Below are positions 9,635 through 18,528 of a stretch of DNA of 22,246 nt, piece by piece; within the stretch, counting starts at the first letter, position 1; each line of letters opens with the position of its first letter. The stretch is from an uncultured Acetatifactor sp. (GTDB taxonomy: Bacteria > Bacillota > Clostridia > Lachnospirales > Lachnospiraceae), in assembly GCA_934394665.1 (NCBI GenBank), contig CAKRRS010000042.1, positions 1 to 22,246 of the forward strand. The letters are read 5' to 3'. Position numbers and translations under genes: made by a program. Under the pieces are notes generated by a model, which did not search any database, was not told the DNA's origin, and was given only the letters and a program-made list of their open reading frames with translations.

Positions 9635-9734
9635 ATCATGCACTCCTATCTGCACTGTCGGCGCTGTTCATTTTCTAACGAATCTATAATCTTTCAAATT
9701 TTAGTTATTTCCCCAAGTCATTTCATTCCTTAAT

Positions 9735-11363
9735 TTACTTTATTTCTATATAATGTTCCCTGTCCTTTTCCGTAGACATGCAGATTCTGTCTCTGCCGCA
9801 GCTTTTTGCCCGGTATAACAGGATATCTGCCCTGGAAGTGAAATCCCACTCTCTGTTATTACCTTCCGGGATTCTGGCAAACACACCCTGGCTCACAGAT
9901 ATGTATTTCCCACAATTGCTGCGCTCGTGGAGCATTTTTAACTTACGGACTTCCCGTAAAATATCCTCGGAGACTCTGCGGATCTCCCCTTTCGTCATTC
10001 CCGTGTACAGGATCATGAATTCGTCTCCGCCATATCTGGCGCAGAATACCTTCCCCGGAATCTGCTGTTTGCGCAGGACCCCGGCGATTGCCTTCAGACA
10101 GCGGTCTCCGGCAAGATGCCCGTAATAGTCATTATACTCCTTAAAGAAGTCGATATCCATCAATTCCACACCCATGAGTTCCTGTGTTTCATACGCATGT
10201 TCAAAACAGTTGGTAAGATACTCGTGTAAAAAAGTTCTGTTTGCAAGCCCCGTCAGTTCGTCGTGCATTGCCAGATTTTCCAGTGCCGCATTGGAGGCCT
10301 GCATATTTGCCCAGTCCATGGTCACATTTTTCAGATGATCCTGCATCTCCATGACACTGATCAGCGCTTCCCTGTTCTCCTGCTGATATTTTTCATAAAT
10401 TTCAAAATACCGTCTGGTATATTCCGTATACTCCTGCAGCTGCCCCTTTTTCAAAAGCAGGCTGCTTTTGAACGGGTAGAGATCGAGAAAAATATTATAA
10501 TGGTCTTCGACATGCTTTTCATCGATCATCCGGAGCAGACTTTCTAACAGTCCCTCCTCCGGCATCAATGACAAAATCCCTGCCAGTATCACCAGGTTGT
10601 CTTTGATCTGTTCAAAAAATTCCGCATCTTCCAGTTTCGTCAGCAGCCTTGCGGAAACCTGTTTGGCTTCTTCCATTCTTCCCCTTAAGATTTCACAGGG
10701 AATCCGGTACATTTCCACCATAATCGCAGAATAGTAACTGTCGGGATCTTTTTGCAGGAGGGTCTGTATTTTCTCCCACAGCTGCAGTGCTTCTTCCATT
10801 TCCTGCTGATACATATAGCAGCAGCCGCATTCCACCATGCAGTTGATTTTATTGCAATTCAGGTAGTATGTTTTTTCCGATTTTTCATAGCAATCCAACG
10901 CGATGCGATAGTGTTGGATCGCTTCTTTGCGCTGGCGCATGCGTACTAACGTATAAGCTATGTTGCTCTCCGCCATGGCCTGAATATAATAAAAATGATA
11001 TTTTTCGGCATACATGAGACAGTTATAATAAGAGCTCAGCGCCACCATCCGGTTATTTTTCCGGTCGGCCACCGCGCCCATCATGTTGTAGGTACTGGCA
11101 AGCAGTTCATACATCTGCGAGCTTTTCAGATAGCTGATGCTCTCCGAGAGACACTGCATCGTGTTCTCGAACTGGTCATTCTGCCAGTAATACTCCGCCA
11201 GATAATAAAGTCCCAGTCCGGCCAGCTTCTGTGAGCCGGTATCCGCGGCATATTCGAGTACTTTCTGACAGGTCTCGTTATCCAGGCATTTACCGTTCTC
11301 CCGGTACCGGATCGTTTCCTCTATGAAATTTTGCACGGTCTGTGGTAAACCCTTTAAATCCAT
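9735..11363 (-). CDS. TPR-repeat protein with C-terminal GGDEF (diguanylate cyclase) domain
   Basis: A 542-residue soluble protein. About residues 35-330 are helical repeats of TPR character (for example LAGLGLYYLAEYYWQNDQFENTMQCL and AMAESNIAYTLVRMRQRKEAIQHY). A short linker near 330-362 is likely coiled coil. The GGDEF domain covers about 363-530: DELTGLANR (368-376), metal-binding DID (403-405), NDYYGHLAGD and an intact RYGGDEF (443-449). It should make cyclic di-GMP from two GTP. The inhibitory I-site RxxD, expected five residues before GGDEF, is absent (PGKV at 436-439), so product inhibition there is unlikely. No membrane segment is present. I use the ATG at 11363 with AAGGAAG upstream; the frame reaches a TTG at 11426 without a ribosome site. 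TPRs suggest control by a protein or peptide partner. Confidence 0.93.
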   Translation of the reverse strand: MDLKGLPQTVQNFIEETIRYRENGKCLDNETCQKVLEYAADTGSQKLAGLGLYYLAEYYWQNDQFENTMQCLSESISYLKSSQMYELLASTYNMMGAVADRKNNRMVALSSYYNCLMYAEKYHFYYIQAMAESNIAYTLVRMRQRKEAIQHYRIALDCYEKSEKTYYLNCNKINCMVECGCCYMYQQEMEEALQLWEKIQTLLQKDPDSYYSAIMVEMYRIPCEILRGRMEEAKQVSARLLTKLEDAEFFEQIKDNLVILAGILSLMPEEGLLESLLRMIDEKHVEDHYNIFLDLYPFKSSLLLKKGQLQEYTEYTRRYFEIYEKYQQENREALISVMEMQDHLKNVTMDWANMQASNAALENLAMHDELTGLANRTFLHEYLTNCFEHAYETQELMGVELMDIDFFKEYNDYYGHLAGDRCLKAIAGVLRKQQIPGKVFCARYGGDEFMILYTGMTKGEIRRVSEDILREVRKLKMLHERSNCGKYISVSQGVFARIPEGNNREWDFTSRADILLYRAKSCGRDRICMSTEKDREHYIEIK

Positions 11364-11432
11364 GCTGCTTCCTTTCCGGTCGTTCCCCTGATTCCCTTTT
11401 TTACTGACATACAGACTTTGCTTCAAAGCAAA

Positions 11433-11470
11433 GATAACTATTCAAAGGAAAAAATCTCTGAATAGTTATC
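11433..11470 (-). repeat. Perfect 12-bp inverted repeat at the GGDEF promoter start point
   Basis: GATAACTATTCA (11433-11444) and TGAATAGTTATC (11459-11470) are exact reverse complements separated by 14 bases. The repeat begins directly after the predicted -10 box, so it covers the start point and the first 30 bases of the leader. It could be the operator of a dimeric regulator, a leader hairpin, or the end of the glpK transcript; the last is weaker because only TTTGCTTTG follows on the minus strand. Confidence 0.75.
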
Positions 11471-11500
11471 ATCATACCACAATATTTTGTCACTTTACAA
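11471..11500 (-). promoter_or_regulatory. Extended -10 promoter of the TPR-GGDEF gene
   Basis: TGG-TATGAT (-10 hexamer 11476-11471) is an extended -10 element one base from consensus. TTGTAA (11500-11495) stands 18 bp upstream as a moderate -35. It reads toward the ATG at 11363, giving a leader of about 100 nt. Confidence 0.6.
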
Positions 11501-11544
11501 GATTGCTCCATTAAAAATACATTTTGCGCGGCAAAATTTCGTTT

Positions 11545-13098
<1,554 letters not shown>

Positions 13099-13104
13099 TT
13101 ATGC

Positions 13105-13136
13105 TTACCGCCCGTTTGCTTCCTTTTACCGCCTGT
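13105..13136. repeat. Short direct repeat upstream of glpK
   Basis: TTACCGCCCGT (13105-13115) and TTACCGCCTGT (13126-13136) match at 10 of 11 positions with a 21-bp period, two helical turns. A further GGCGGT in opposite orientation is at 13159-13164. They fill the DUF1667-glpK spacer and could be regulator half-sites or a stem in the operon RNA; no known site is recognised. Confidence 0.45.
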
Positions 13137-13172
13137 ATCTTGTAGTACGGGCTCCCCGGCGGTGGTTTAACA

Positions 13173-13565
13173 TTATCCGTGAAAAGACCGCGTAGCCACA
13201 ATATCGACGCCCGTGTCAGCCACATTTTCCACGATGACATCTCCCACATGGATTGGGGCGGTTGCCGTGACCCCTGCCAACGCTTTCATACAGTCAGTAA
13301 TCTTACCCTTGGGAATGTCCGAAGCTGTCTTCACGGATACGATCGTATCCGGATAGCCTGCCACGCGCACGGTTGAGGTGACGATACGGGTAGGGTTGGT
13401 CACTTCCTTCTCCCCATAGGCGGCACCTCTGGGGCAGCGATTGCCGGTGACAGTGACACTATTGTCAGATGTTATGTTCACAGTCAGGGCACAGCCCACC
13501 GGGCAACAGATACAGGTCAGTTCTCGTTGTGTTGTATCAATTAATTTCTTATCTTTATCTATCAT
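13173..13565 (-). CDS. DUF1667 protein, small Cys-rich partner of the glycerol-3-phosphate oxidoreductases
   Basis: A 130-residue protein with four cysteines in an N-terminal cluster: CICCPVGC (C-x-C-C-x3-C pattern) and then NRCPRGAAYG. This is typical of DUF1667, a family commonly encoded beside FAD-dependent glycerol-3-phosphate dehydrogenase-like proteins in Clostridia. The cysteines suggest an iron-sulfur or zinc site, so it may take the electron-transfer place of GlpC; that is inference. The ATG at 13565 has GGAG nine bases upstream. The open frame continues to 13805 without a ribosome site and with an unrelated, unlikely N-terminus overlapping the upstream gene, so I reject that extension. 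It lies 115 bp after the second FAD oxidoreductase and 101 bp before glpK. Confidence 0.92.
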   Translation of the reverse strand: MIDKDKKLIDTTQRELTCICCPVGCALTVNITSDNSVTVTGNRCPRGAAYGEKEVTNPTRIVTSTVRVAGYPDTIVSVKTASDIPKGKITDCMKALAGVTATAPIHVGDVIVENVADTGVDIVATRSFHG

Positions 13566-13680
13566 ACTCTTATTCTCCACTTTACAGCGTTTTTCCTTCC
13601 AATGCAGCGCGACCTGTGTGAAAGCTTTTGTGCATATACTGTCAGGATTGCCTGCCGACCAGTCAAGTATCGGCAAAATA

Positions 13681-14688
13681 CTATTCCGTGCACCGGTTCT
13701 TCTCACGGATATACTCCACCGCGTAGCTGCCTGCCTTCTCCGCTTCCGCAGATACATGATCCACGAGTTCATGCACATGAAGTACATTTCCGCAGGCGAA
13801 CACACCGGGGATGCTGCATTCGAGATTTTCTCCCACTACGGGACCGCCGGTCTTGCCATCCATCAAAGCCCCAAGTCCTCTCGTCAGTTCGTTCTCCGGA
13901 ATCAGACCGCAGGATAATAACAAGGTATCGCAAGGCACATCCCATTCCGAACCGGGTACCGGTTTGCCGTTATCATCCACTTTTGTAAGGGTCACACCTT
14001 CCACACGGTCTTTGCCATGGATCTTAGCTACTGTAGTATTCAGGTATAAAGGAATATTGAAATCATCCAGACACTGTACAATATTTCGTTTCAGGCCACC
14101 GCTCTGTGGGCGGAGTTCTGCCACACACTGCACTTTTGCACCTTCCAATACCATACGTCTCGCCATGATCAGTCCGATATCTCCGGAACCGAGGATCACC
14201 ACATTTTTACCGGGCATACGTCCTCTGATATTCACGTAATACTGGGCGGTTCCGGCGCTGTAGATCCCTGCGGGTCTGCTGCCGGGGATATTCAGTGCGC
14301 CACGGGAACGTTCTCTGCAGCCCATTGCCAGAATCACCGCCTCTGTCTCTATCTCCAATAAACCATCTTCTTTATTCATGGCAGTGACTTTTTTGCGTCC
14401 GTCGGGAAGTAATTCAATATTGGTCACCATGGTATTCAGCAGGTACGGGATCTGTGCCTCTGCCGCCATATCAATATATCGTTCCGCATATTCCGGTCCG
14501 GTCAGTTCTTCCTTAAAGGTATGCAGACCGAAGCCGTTGTGAATACACTGGTTCAGGATACCACCGAGTTCTCTGTCCCGTTCCAGGATCAGCACCTTTT
14601 CACAGCCTGCCTTTCTCGCTGACAATGCGGCTGCCAGTCCGGCAGGCCCGCCTCCGATGATGACAATGTCTTCTGTGCGTTTACTCAT
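13681..14688 (-). CDS. FAD/NAD-dependent oxidoreductase, GlpB-position partner
   Basis: A 335-residue two-dinucleotide-fold flavoprotein. VIIGGGPAGLAAA (9-21) binds FAD, VVILGSGDIGLIMARRM (163-179) is the NAD(P)-site Rossmann motif, and a C-terminal GVFACGNVLHVHELVDHVS closes the FAD site. The CxxxxC redox disulfide of thioredoxin-reductase relatives is absent at the expected place, although LGGILNQCIHNGFG has one Cys. In this operon it probably passes electrons from the GlpA-like flavoprotein to NAD(P) or another carrier. The ATG at 14688 has AGGAGG six bases upstream and overlaps the end of the preceding gene by 8 bp, implying translational coupling. Annotations of this family vary; a precise reaction is not shown by sequence. 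Confidence 0.93.
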   Translation of the reverse strand: MSKRTEDIVIIGGGPAGLAAALSARKAGCEKVLILERDRELGGILNQCIHNGFGLHTFKEELTGPEYAERYIDMAAEAQIPYLLNTMVTNIELLPDGRKKVTAMNKEDGLLEIETEAVILAMGCRERSRGALNIPGSRPAGIYSAGTAQYYVNIRGRMPGKNVVILGSGDIGLIMARRMVLEGAKVQCVAELRPQSGGLKRNIVQCLDDFNIPLYLNTTVAKIHGKDRVEGVTLTKVDDNGKPVPGSEWDVPCDTLLLSCGLIPENELTRGLGALMDGKTGGPVVGENLECSIPGVFACGNVLHVHELVDHVSAEAEKAGSYAVEYIREKNRCTE

Positions 14689-16240
14689 GGAGTGCCTCCT
14701 TTCCGACAGGTGCCTGCGATTGCTTCCATGTTCCGCCTTCTCCGGGTGCGGTTTCTTTGTTCTCTCCCACCAGGATTTCGGAACCGCTGCCTTCCTTGGT
14801 AATCTGTGCCGGATCCAGATGTAGTTCTCTCGACAAGATTTCCAAGGTCTTCGGTGAGCAGAATCCTGCCTGACATCTGCCCATGCCGGCTCTGGTGCGG
14901 CGTTTCACCCCGTCCAGTGTCGTAGCTCCTACGGGGCGGTGAATAGCTTCCAGAATCTCTCCCTCCGTCACCAGTTCACAACGGCAGATCACGTTGGCAA
15001 ACGCAGGATTCTTCCGGATCAGTTCTTCCCGTTCTTTTTCCGAAGCCAGTGCCATGCTGGGAATGCCTTTTCTGGTATCGACAAAATCCGTTCTACGCTC
15101 TGCGGGATATTTCTTCTCCACGATCTCTGCCACATATTCACCGATGGCAGGAGCACTGGTCAGTCCCGGGGATTCGATGCCTGCCACGTCGATAAATCCG
15201 GGATGTCCTGCTGCTTCACCGATGAGGAAGTCTGATTTTTCATTCGGATCTTCGTGCACCAGATGTGCCCGGAGTCCCGCAAAAGAAGTAATCGTCTGTC
15301 TGCCGTCCAGAGAATCCACGCTGTTACTTCCCAGATGCAGTACCTTTGCCAGTCCCTCTGCCGTGGTATCTACATCTTCCTTATCCTGAATATCATCTGC
15401 CGTAGGACCTATCAGGAGATTGCCGTGTGCTGTAGGTGTAACGAGGATGCCTTTTCCCATCTTGGATGGGAGCTGGAAAATCGTGGAGTTCACCAGATTG
15501 CCGCAGTTTTTATCCATCAGACGGTATTCTCCGCGTCTCGGGACAATATGAATCTTGTCCTCACAGACCATATTGTGAATCTCGTCCGCATAGACACCCG
15601 CCGCATTGATCACTACCGGTGCGACGTACATCTCTCCGTCAGCCATCACCTGATACATCCTTGCATCATCCGGCGAACCGTTCTCATCCCATACCGGCTT
15701 CTGCTCTACCACAGACGTCACCTTGTGATCCCGGTAAAAGTCCACACCATTCTCCGCGGCATTCTCCGCCAGTGCAATATTCAGTCCGAAAGGACACACA
15801 ATGCCGCCGGTGGGTGCATACAATGCTCCCACGATATCCCGGGACACTGCCGGTTCCATCGCCCAGACCTCCTCCGGAGACAGGATCTTCAATTCCTTTA
15901 CCCCATTTTCTATGCCGCGTCTGTACAGTTCTTCCAGTCCGGACATGGCGTCTTCCTCGAAGCACAATACCAGGGAACCATTCCTGCGAAACGGGAAGTC
16001 CAGCTTCTTCGACAGTTCCTCCATCATTTCGTTGCCGCGGACATTTAATTTTGCCTTCAGGGTTCCCGGCACCGCATCATACCCCGCATGCACAATGCCG
16101 CTGTTTGCCTTGGAAGTGCCCTCGCAGACATCACTTTTCGCCTCCAGAACAGCAATTTTACGTTTTCCCTTCGCCAGTTCTCTGGCAATGGCGCAGCCGC
16201 TGACGCCGGCGCCGATGATGATCACATCATAACCTTTCAT
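14681..16240 (-). CDS. FAD-dependent glycerol-3-phosphate dehydrogenase-like oxidoreductase with BFD-type Fe-S domain
   Basis: A 519-residue flavoprotein of the DAO/GlpA type. The N-terminal VIIIGAGVSGCAIAREL (6-22) is the FAD Rossmann motif, EGTSKANSGIVHAGYD (40-55) is characteristic of GlpA/L-2-hydroxyglutarate oxidase-like enzymes, and VAGIESPGLTSAPAIGEYV (352-370) completes the FAD fold. The C-terminal domain has C419-R-C421 and C456-x4-C461, the BFD-like [2Fe-2S] pattern. The likely reaction is glycerol-3-phosphate to dihydroxyacetone phosphate, supported by glpK in the same operon. I choose the ATG at 16240 behind AGGTG; a GTG at 16246 would be too close to a ribosome site. It is the first operon gene. 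An alternative substrate, such as another hydroxy acid, cannot be excluded. Confidence 0.92.
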   Translation of the reverse strand: MKGYDVIIIGAGVSGCAIARELAKGKRKIAVLEAKSDVCEGTSKANSGIVHAGYDAVPGTLKAKLNVRGNEMMEELSKKLDFPFRRNGSLVLCFEEDAMSGLEELYRRGIENGVKELKILSPEEVWAMEPAVSRDIVGALYAPTGGIVCPFGLNIALAENAAENGVDFYRDHKVTSVVEQKPVWDENGSPDDARMYQVMADGEMYVAPVVINAAGVYADEIHNMVCEDKIHIVPRRGEYRLMDKNCGNLVNSTIFQLPSKMGKGILVTPTAHGNLLIGPTADDIQDKEDVDTTAEGLAKVLHLGSNSVDSLDGRQTITSFAGLRAHLVHEDPNEKSDFLIGEAAGHPGFIDVAGIESPGLTSAPAIGEYVAEIVEKKYPAERRTDFVDTRKGIPSMALASEKEREELIRKNPAFANVICRCELVTEGEILEAIHRPVGATTLDGVKRRTRAGMGRCQAGFCSPKTLEILSRELHLDPAQITKEGSGSEILVGENKETAPGEGGTWKQSQAPVGKEALHE

Positions 16241-16284
16241 AACCACACCTGCCTTTTCGTTTTCTGCCGTAAATCTATGCTTTC

Positions 16285-16290
16285 ATTTTA
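16285..16290 (-). promoter_or_regulatory. Extended -10 element of the glycerol operon promoter
   Basis: TGG-TAAAAT reads toward the oxidoreductase ATG at 16240; the -10 hexamer is 16290-16285 and matches TATAAT at five of six positions. No good -35 box is seen 17 bp upstream (TCGAGT), as is usual for extended -10 promoters or activator-dependent ones. Confidence 0.5.
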
Positions 16291-16350
16291 CCATATTCAC
16301 AACAAAAACTCGACAGGAACATGGAAAACAGTCTTCGAAAAATGTAGTAA

Positions 16351-16382
16351 AAACCGGGCAGTGATTCCTCACCGTCCGGTTT
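16351..16382 (-). terminator. Intrinsic terminator of the polysaccharide deacetylase gene
   Basis: AAACCGG (16351-16357) pairs with CCGGTTT (16376-16382). In minus-strand RNA the inner part adds a C-G, a G-U and four more pairs, with one mismatch, below a GGAA tetraloop. TTTTTAC follows. The stem starts only five bases after the deacetylase stop codon. Confidence 0.85.
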
Positions 16383-16387
16383 GTCAT

Positions 16388-17200
16388 TTACAGTAATGTA
16401 TTCAGATCCACAAAAGCGCCGCCCTTGATTTCCACGCACTTATCACTGTTCAACTGCAACCAAACGCTGCATGCATTGGGATTGTATACTTTCTCGTAAT
16501 CTGCGGAGAACTGTAATCTCTTCGCAGCATCCATGTAGTCAATGATCTCGATGTTGGTTGCATACCAGATATCGTCTCTGCCGCCCATGTATTTACAGAA
16601 GTTCTCGATCACATCCCAGTTGTCATTGTTGTCAAACTCGTAGCTATGACCCCAGACATACATCAGCTTCAGATACTGTCTCTTCTGGAAATTCGCGAAG
16701 AATTCCGCATACTCCATCAGCTTCGGGTCATCGTGATGGCAGGTAGCATGCCACTCTAAAGGATCCTTCGGCAGTGCAAAATCCGGAACCGTCTCTACGA
16801 CTCTGGCATAAGCCACGCCCAGCTGACGATACAGCTGCTTGATTTCCTCGCTGTAAGAACCGTTGGGATACGCATGTCCCCTGACGATCTGTCCTGTCCA
16901 TTTCTCCAGACCTTTCCGATCCTCCAGCAGCTCCTGTGCCACTTCCACTAACGGGCATCTCTCGATGGTGGGGTGGGTCATGGTATGGGTTGCGATCTCA
17001 TGTCCCGCATACAGCCCTTCCATTTCTTCAAAAGTCATCCGGGGTCTCTCCCCCACCTGACCGTAATTCAGATTAAACGTTCCCTTGATACCATATTTAT
17101 TAAAAATGTCGATCAGGCGTCTGTCCTGTACCTTACCGTCATCATAACTCATAGTCAGTGCTTTGGCTTTTCCGCCGGGGAAACAAGTATATACTTTCAT
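16388..17200 (-). CDS. Polysaccharide deacetylase family protein (CE4-like)
   Basis: A 270-residue protein with the NodB-type fold. ALTMSYDDGKVQD carries the SYDDG form of the TFDDG motif (catalytic and metal Asp pair). HEIATHTMTHPT supplies the H-x3-H zinc ligands, followed by RGHAYPNGSYS near the third motif and YVWGHSYEF near the C-terminus with a conserved-looking His. No signal peptide or membrane anchor is seen, so it appears cytosolic, unlike secreted chitin or peptidoglycan deacetylases; the substrate may be a small intracellular sugar derivative. The ATG at 17200 has AAAAGG nine bases upstream; an ATG at 17209 abuts that site and is less likely. It is monocistronic with its own terminator and a long leader. 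Confidence 0.88.
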   Translation of the reverse strand: MKVYTCFPGGKAKALTMSYDDGKVQDRRLIDIFNKYGIKGTFNLNYGQVGERPRMTFEEMEGLYAGHEIATHTMTHPTIERCPLVEVAQELLEDRKGLEKWTGQIVRGHAYPNGSYSEEIKQLYRQLGVAYARVVETVPDFALPKDPLEWHATCHHDDPKLMEYAEFFANFQKRQYLKLMYVWGHSYEFDNNDNWDVIENFCKYMGGRDDIWYATNIEIIDYMDAAKRLQFSADYEKVYNPNACSVWLQLNSDKCVEIKGGAFVDLNTLL

Positions 17201-17230
17201 CTTCTCCATCCTTTTCTACTGTAATTTCTA

Positions 17231-17311
17231 TGATACCAGGGTCAAAAGGTCTGAGCCCACATGCGCTTGCTCATAAGTGGTTGAAAGACCTTGGGACCCA
17301 CACAGATATCA
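17231..17311. repeat. 81-bp imperfect inverted-repeat element in the deacetylase-hflK gap
   Basis: The ends read TGATA (17231-17235) and TATCA (17307-17311). Inside them GGGTCAAAAGGTCT (17239-17252) pairs at 12 of 14 positions with AGACCTTGGGACCC (17286-17299), and the centre has GAGC/GCTC (17253-17256 and 17269-17272). It lies within the predicted deacetylase leader, 30 bp from the start codon. The rest of the 17201-17465 gap holds only promoter-like AT-rich sequence; the hflK side has a TATAGT at 17413-17418 but no convincing -35. It may be a folded leader RNA or a dispersed non-coding repeat; I cannot identify a known class. Confidence 0.6.
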
Positions 17312-17418
17312 TCATATTACGACCGGAACGATTTTGCAACTGATAAGAATCCGGCATTAACTGTCTTTATCGTGCAGAACTTTCCATTGCCTTCCTCCCA
17401 CTCATCCTTTAATATAGT

Positions 17419-17447
17419 AAAGTATACAACAATCACACGAATTTCAA
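17419..17447 (-). promoter_or_regulatory. Possible SigA promoter of the deacetylase gene
   Basis: TTGAAA (17447-17442), a 17-bp spacer and TACTTT (17424-17419) read toward the deacetylase; the same TACTTT -10 is used by the hrcA promoter in this window. It would give a leader of about 210 nt containing the inverted-repeat element at 17231-17311. An alternative -10, TATACT, has only a 15-bp spacer. Confidence 0.45.
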
Positions 17448-17465
17448 TGAGAAGGGAGCATATTT

Positions 17466-18497
17466 ATGAAACAATTCAACTCCTTCCGTAATCGCCGGAA
17501 CGGCTTTGAAGATTTAGGTTCCGACACTGCGGAAGCAGCAAAAACGAAAAAAAGCTGGTGGAAGGTACCATTCACCATTCTTGTGATTCTGGTAATCGCT
17601 ATTTTTATTTTCAATTCCACCTATCAGATCCGCGAACAGGAGCAGGCGGTTCTGATCACCTTAGGACAGGCCAAAGCGGTTACGGATCCCGGACTACATT
17701 TTAAGATACCGTTCATCCAGCAGGTCCGCAAGGTCAATACCACGATTCAGGGATTTTCCCTGGGATATGATGTAGATTCCAATTCTTCGGAAACCGTTGA
17801 TTCTCTCATGATCACTTCCGATTACAATTTTGTTAACGTCGATTTCTTCGTAGAGTATCGCTTCAGCGATCCGGTAAAAGCAGTCTATGCTTCCAAAGAT
17901 CCCGTGCTGATCCTGCGTAACATCAGCCAGAGCTGTATCCGTACCGTGATCGGCAGTTATCCGGTGGACGATGTCCTGACTACCGGGAAAAATGAGATTC
18001 AGGCTGCTATCAAAGAAATGATCCTGGAGCGTCTGAGCGAACAGGATATCGGTATCCAGCTGGTAAATATCACGATCCAGGATTCCGAACCACCCACCTC
18101 CGAAGTCATGGAAGCCTTCAAGGCCGTAGAAACCGCCAAGCAGGGAAAAGAAACCGCTCTGAACAACGCCAATAAATACCGCAATGAGCAGCTCCCTCTG
18201 GCGCAGGCACAGGCCGACGGTATCATCAAGGACGCCGAGGCACAGAAGACCGAGCGCATCAACGAGGCCACCGCACAGGTAGCACGTTTTAATGCCATGT
18301 ACGAGGAATATATCAAGAATCCGACCGTCACCAAACAGCGTATGTTCTACGAGACCATGGAAGAAGTACTGCCCGACCTTAAGGTAGTCATCGAAAGCCC
18401 CAACGGTAATACACAGACTTTCTACCCTTTGGAATCTTTCACAGGTACTGCAACCGGTTCTTCCACGGAAAACAGTACCTCTGAAACTGCACAATAA
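17466..18497 (+). CDS. hflK: FtsH protease modulator HflK (SPFH/stomatin family)
   Basis: A 343-residue membrane-anchored SPFH protein. A 32-residue charged N-terminus is followed by one transmembrane segment (about 33-50) and the SPFH/PHB domain from residue 52 (YQIREQEQAVLITLGQAKAVTDPGLHFKIPFI). A coiled-coil region follows (about 215-300, with EAFKAVETAKQGKETALNNANKYRNEQLPLAQAQ, typical of HflK), then a Ser/Thr-rich tail. With HflC it forms a large membrane cage that in E. coli surrounds FtsH and tunes its proteolysis. The ATG has GGGAG seven bases upstream. It is the first gene of a two-gene plus-strand operon with hflC 31 bp downstream. ftsH is not in the window. Confidence 0.95.
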   Translation: MKQFNSFRNRRNGFEDLGSDTAEAAKTKKSWWKVPFTILVILVIAIFIFNSTYQIREQEQAVLITLGQAKAVTDPGLHFKIPFIQQVRKVNTTIQGFSLGYDVDSNSSETVDSLMITSDYNFVNVDFFVEYRFSDPVKAVYASKDPVLILRNISQSCIRTVIGSYPVDDVLTTGKNEIQAAIKEMILERLSEQDIGIQLVNITIQDSEPPTSEVMEAFKAVETAKQGKETALNNANKYRNEQLPLAQAQADGIIKDAEAQKTERINEATAQVARFNAMYEEYIKNPTVTKQRMFYETMEEVLPDLKVVIESPNGNTQTFYPLESFTGTATGSSTENSTSETAQ

Positions 18498-18528
18498 CCA
18501 TTGTCTACAGAAAGGTAGTTTTAATCAT

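Noticed and set aside
13566..13805. An 80-residue N-terminal extension of the DUF1667 gene
   Set aside because: It overlaps the upstream oxidoreductase in another frame, lacks a ribosome site and does not resemble the family; the internal ATG at 13565 is better supported.
15254..16048. A 264-residue plus-strand frame antisense to the GlpA-like oxidoreductase
   Set aside because: It is a shadow of the well-supported minus-strand gene, with unusual Cys/His/Ile-rich composition and no ribosome site or motif.
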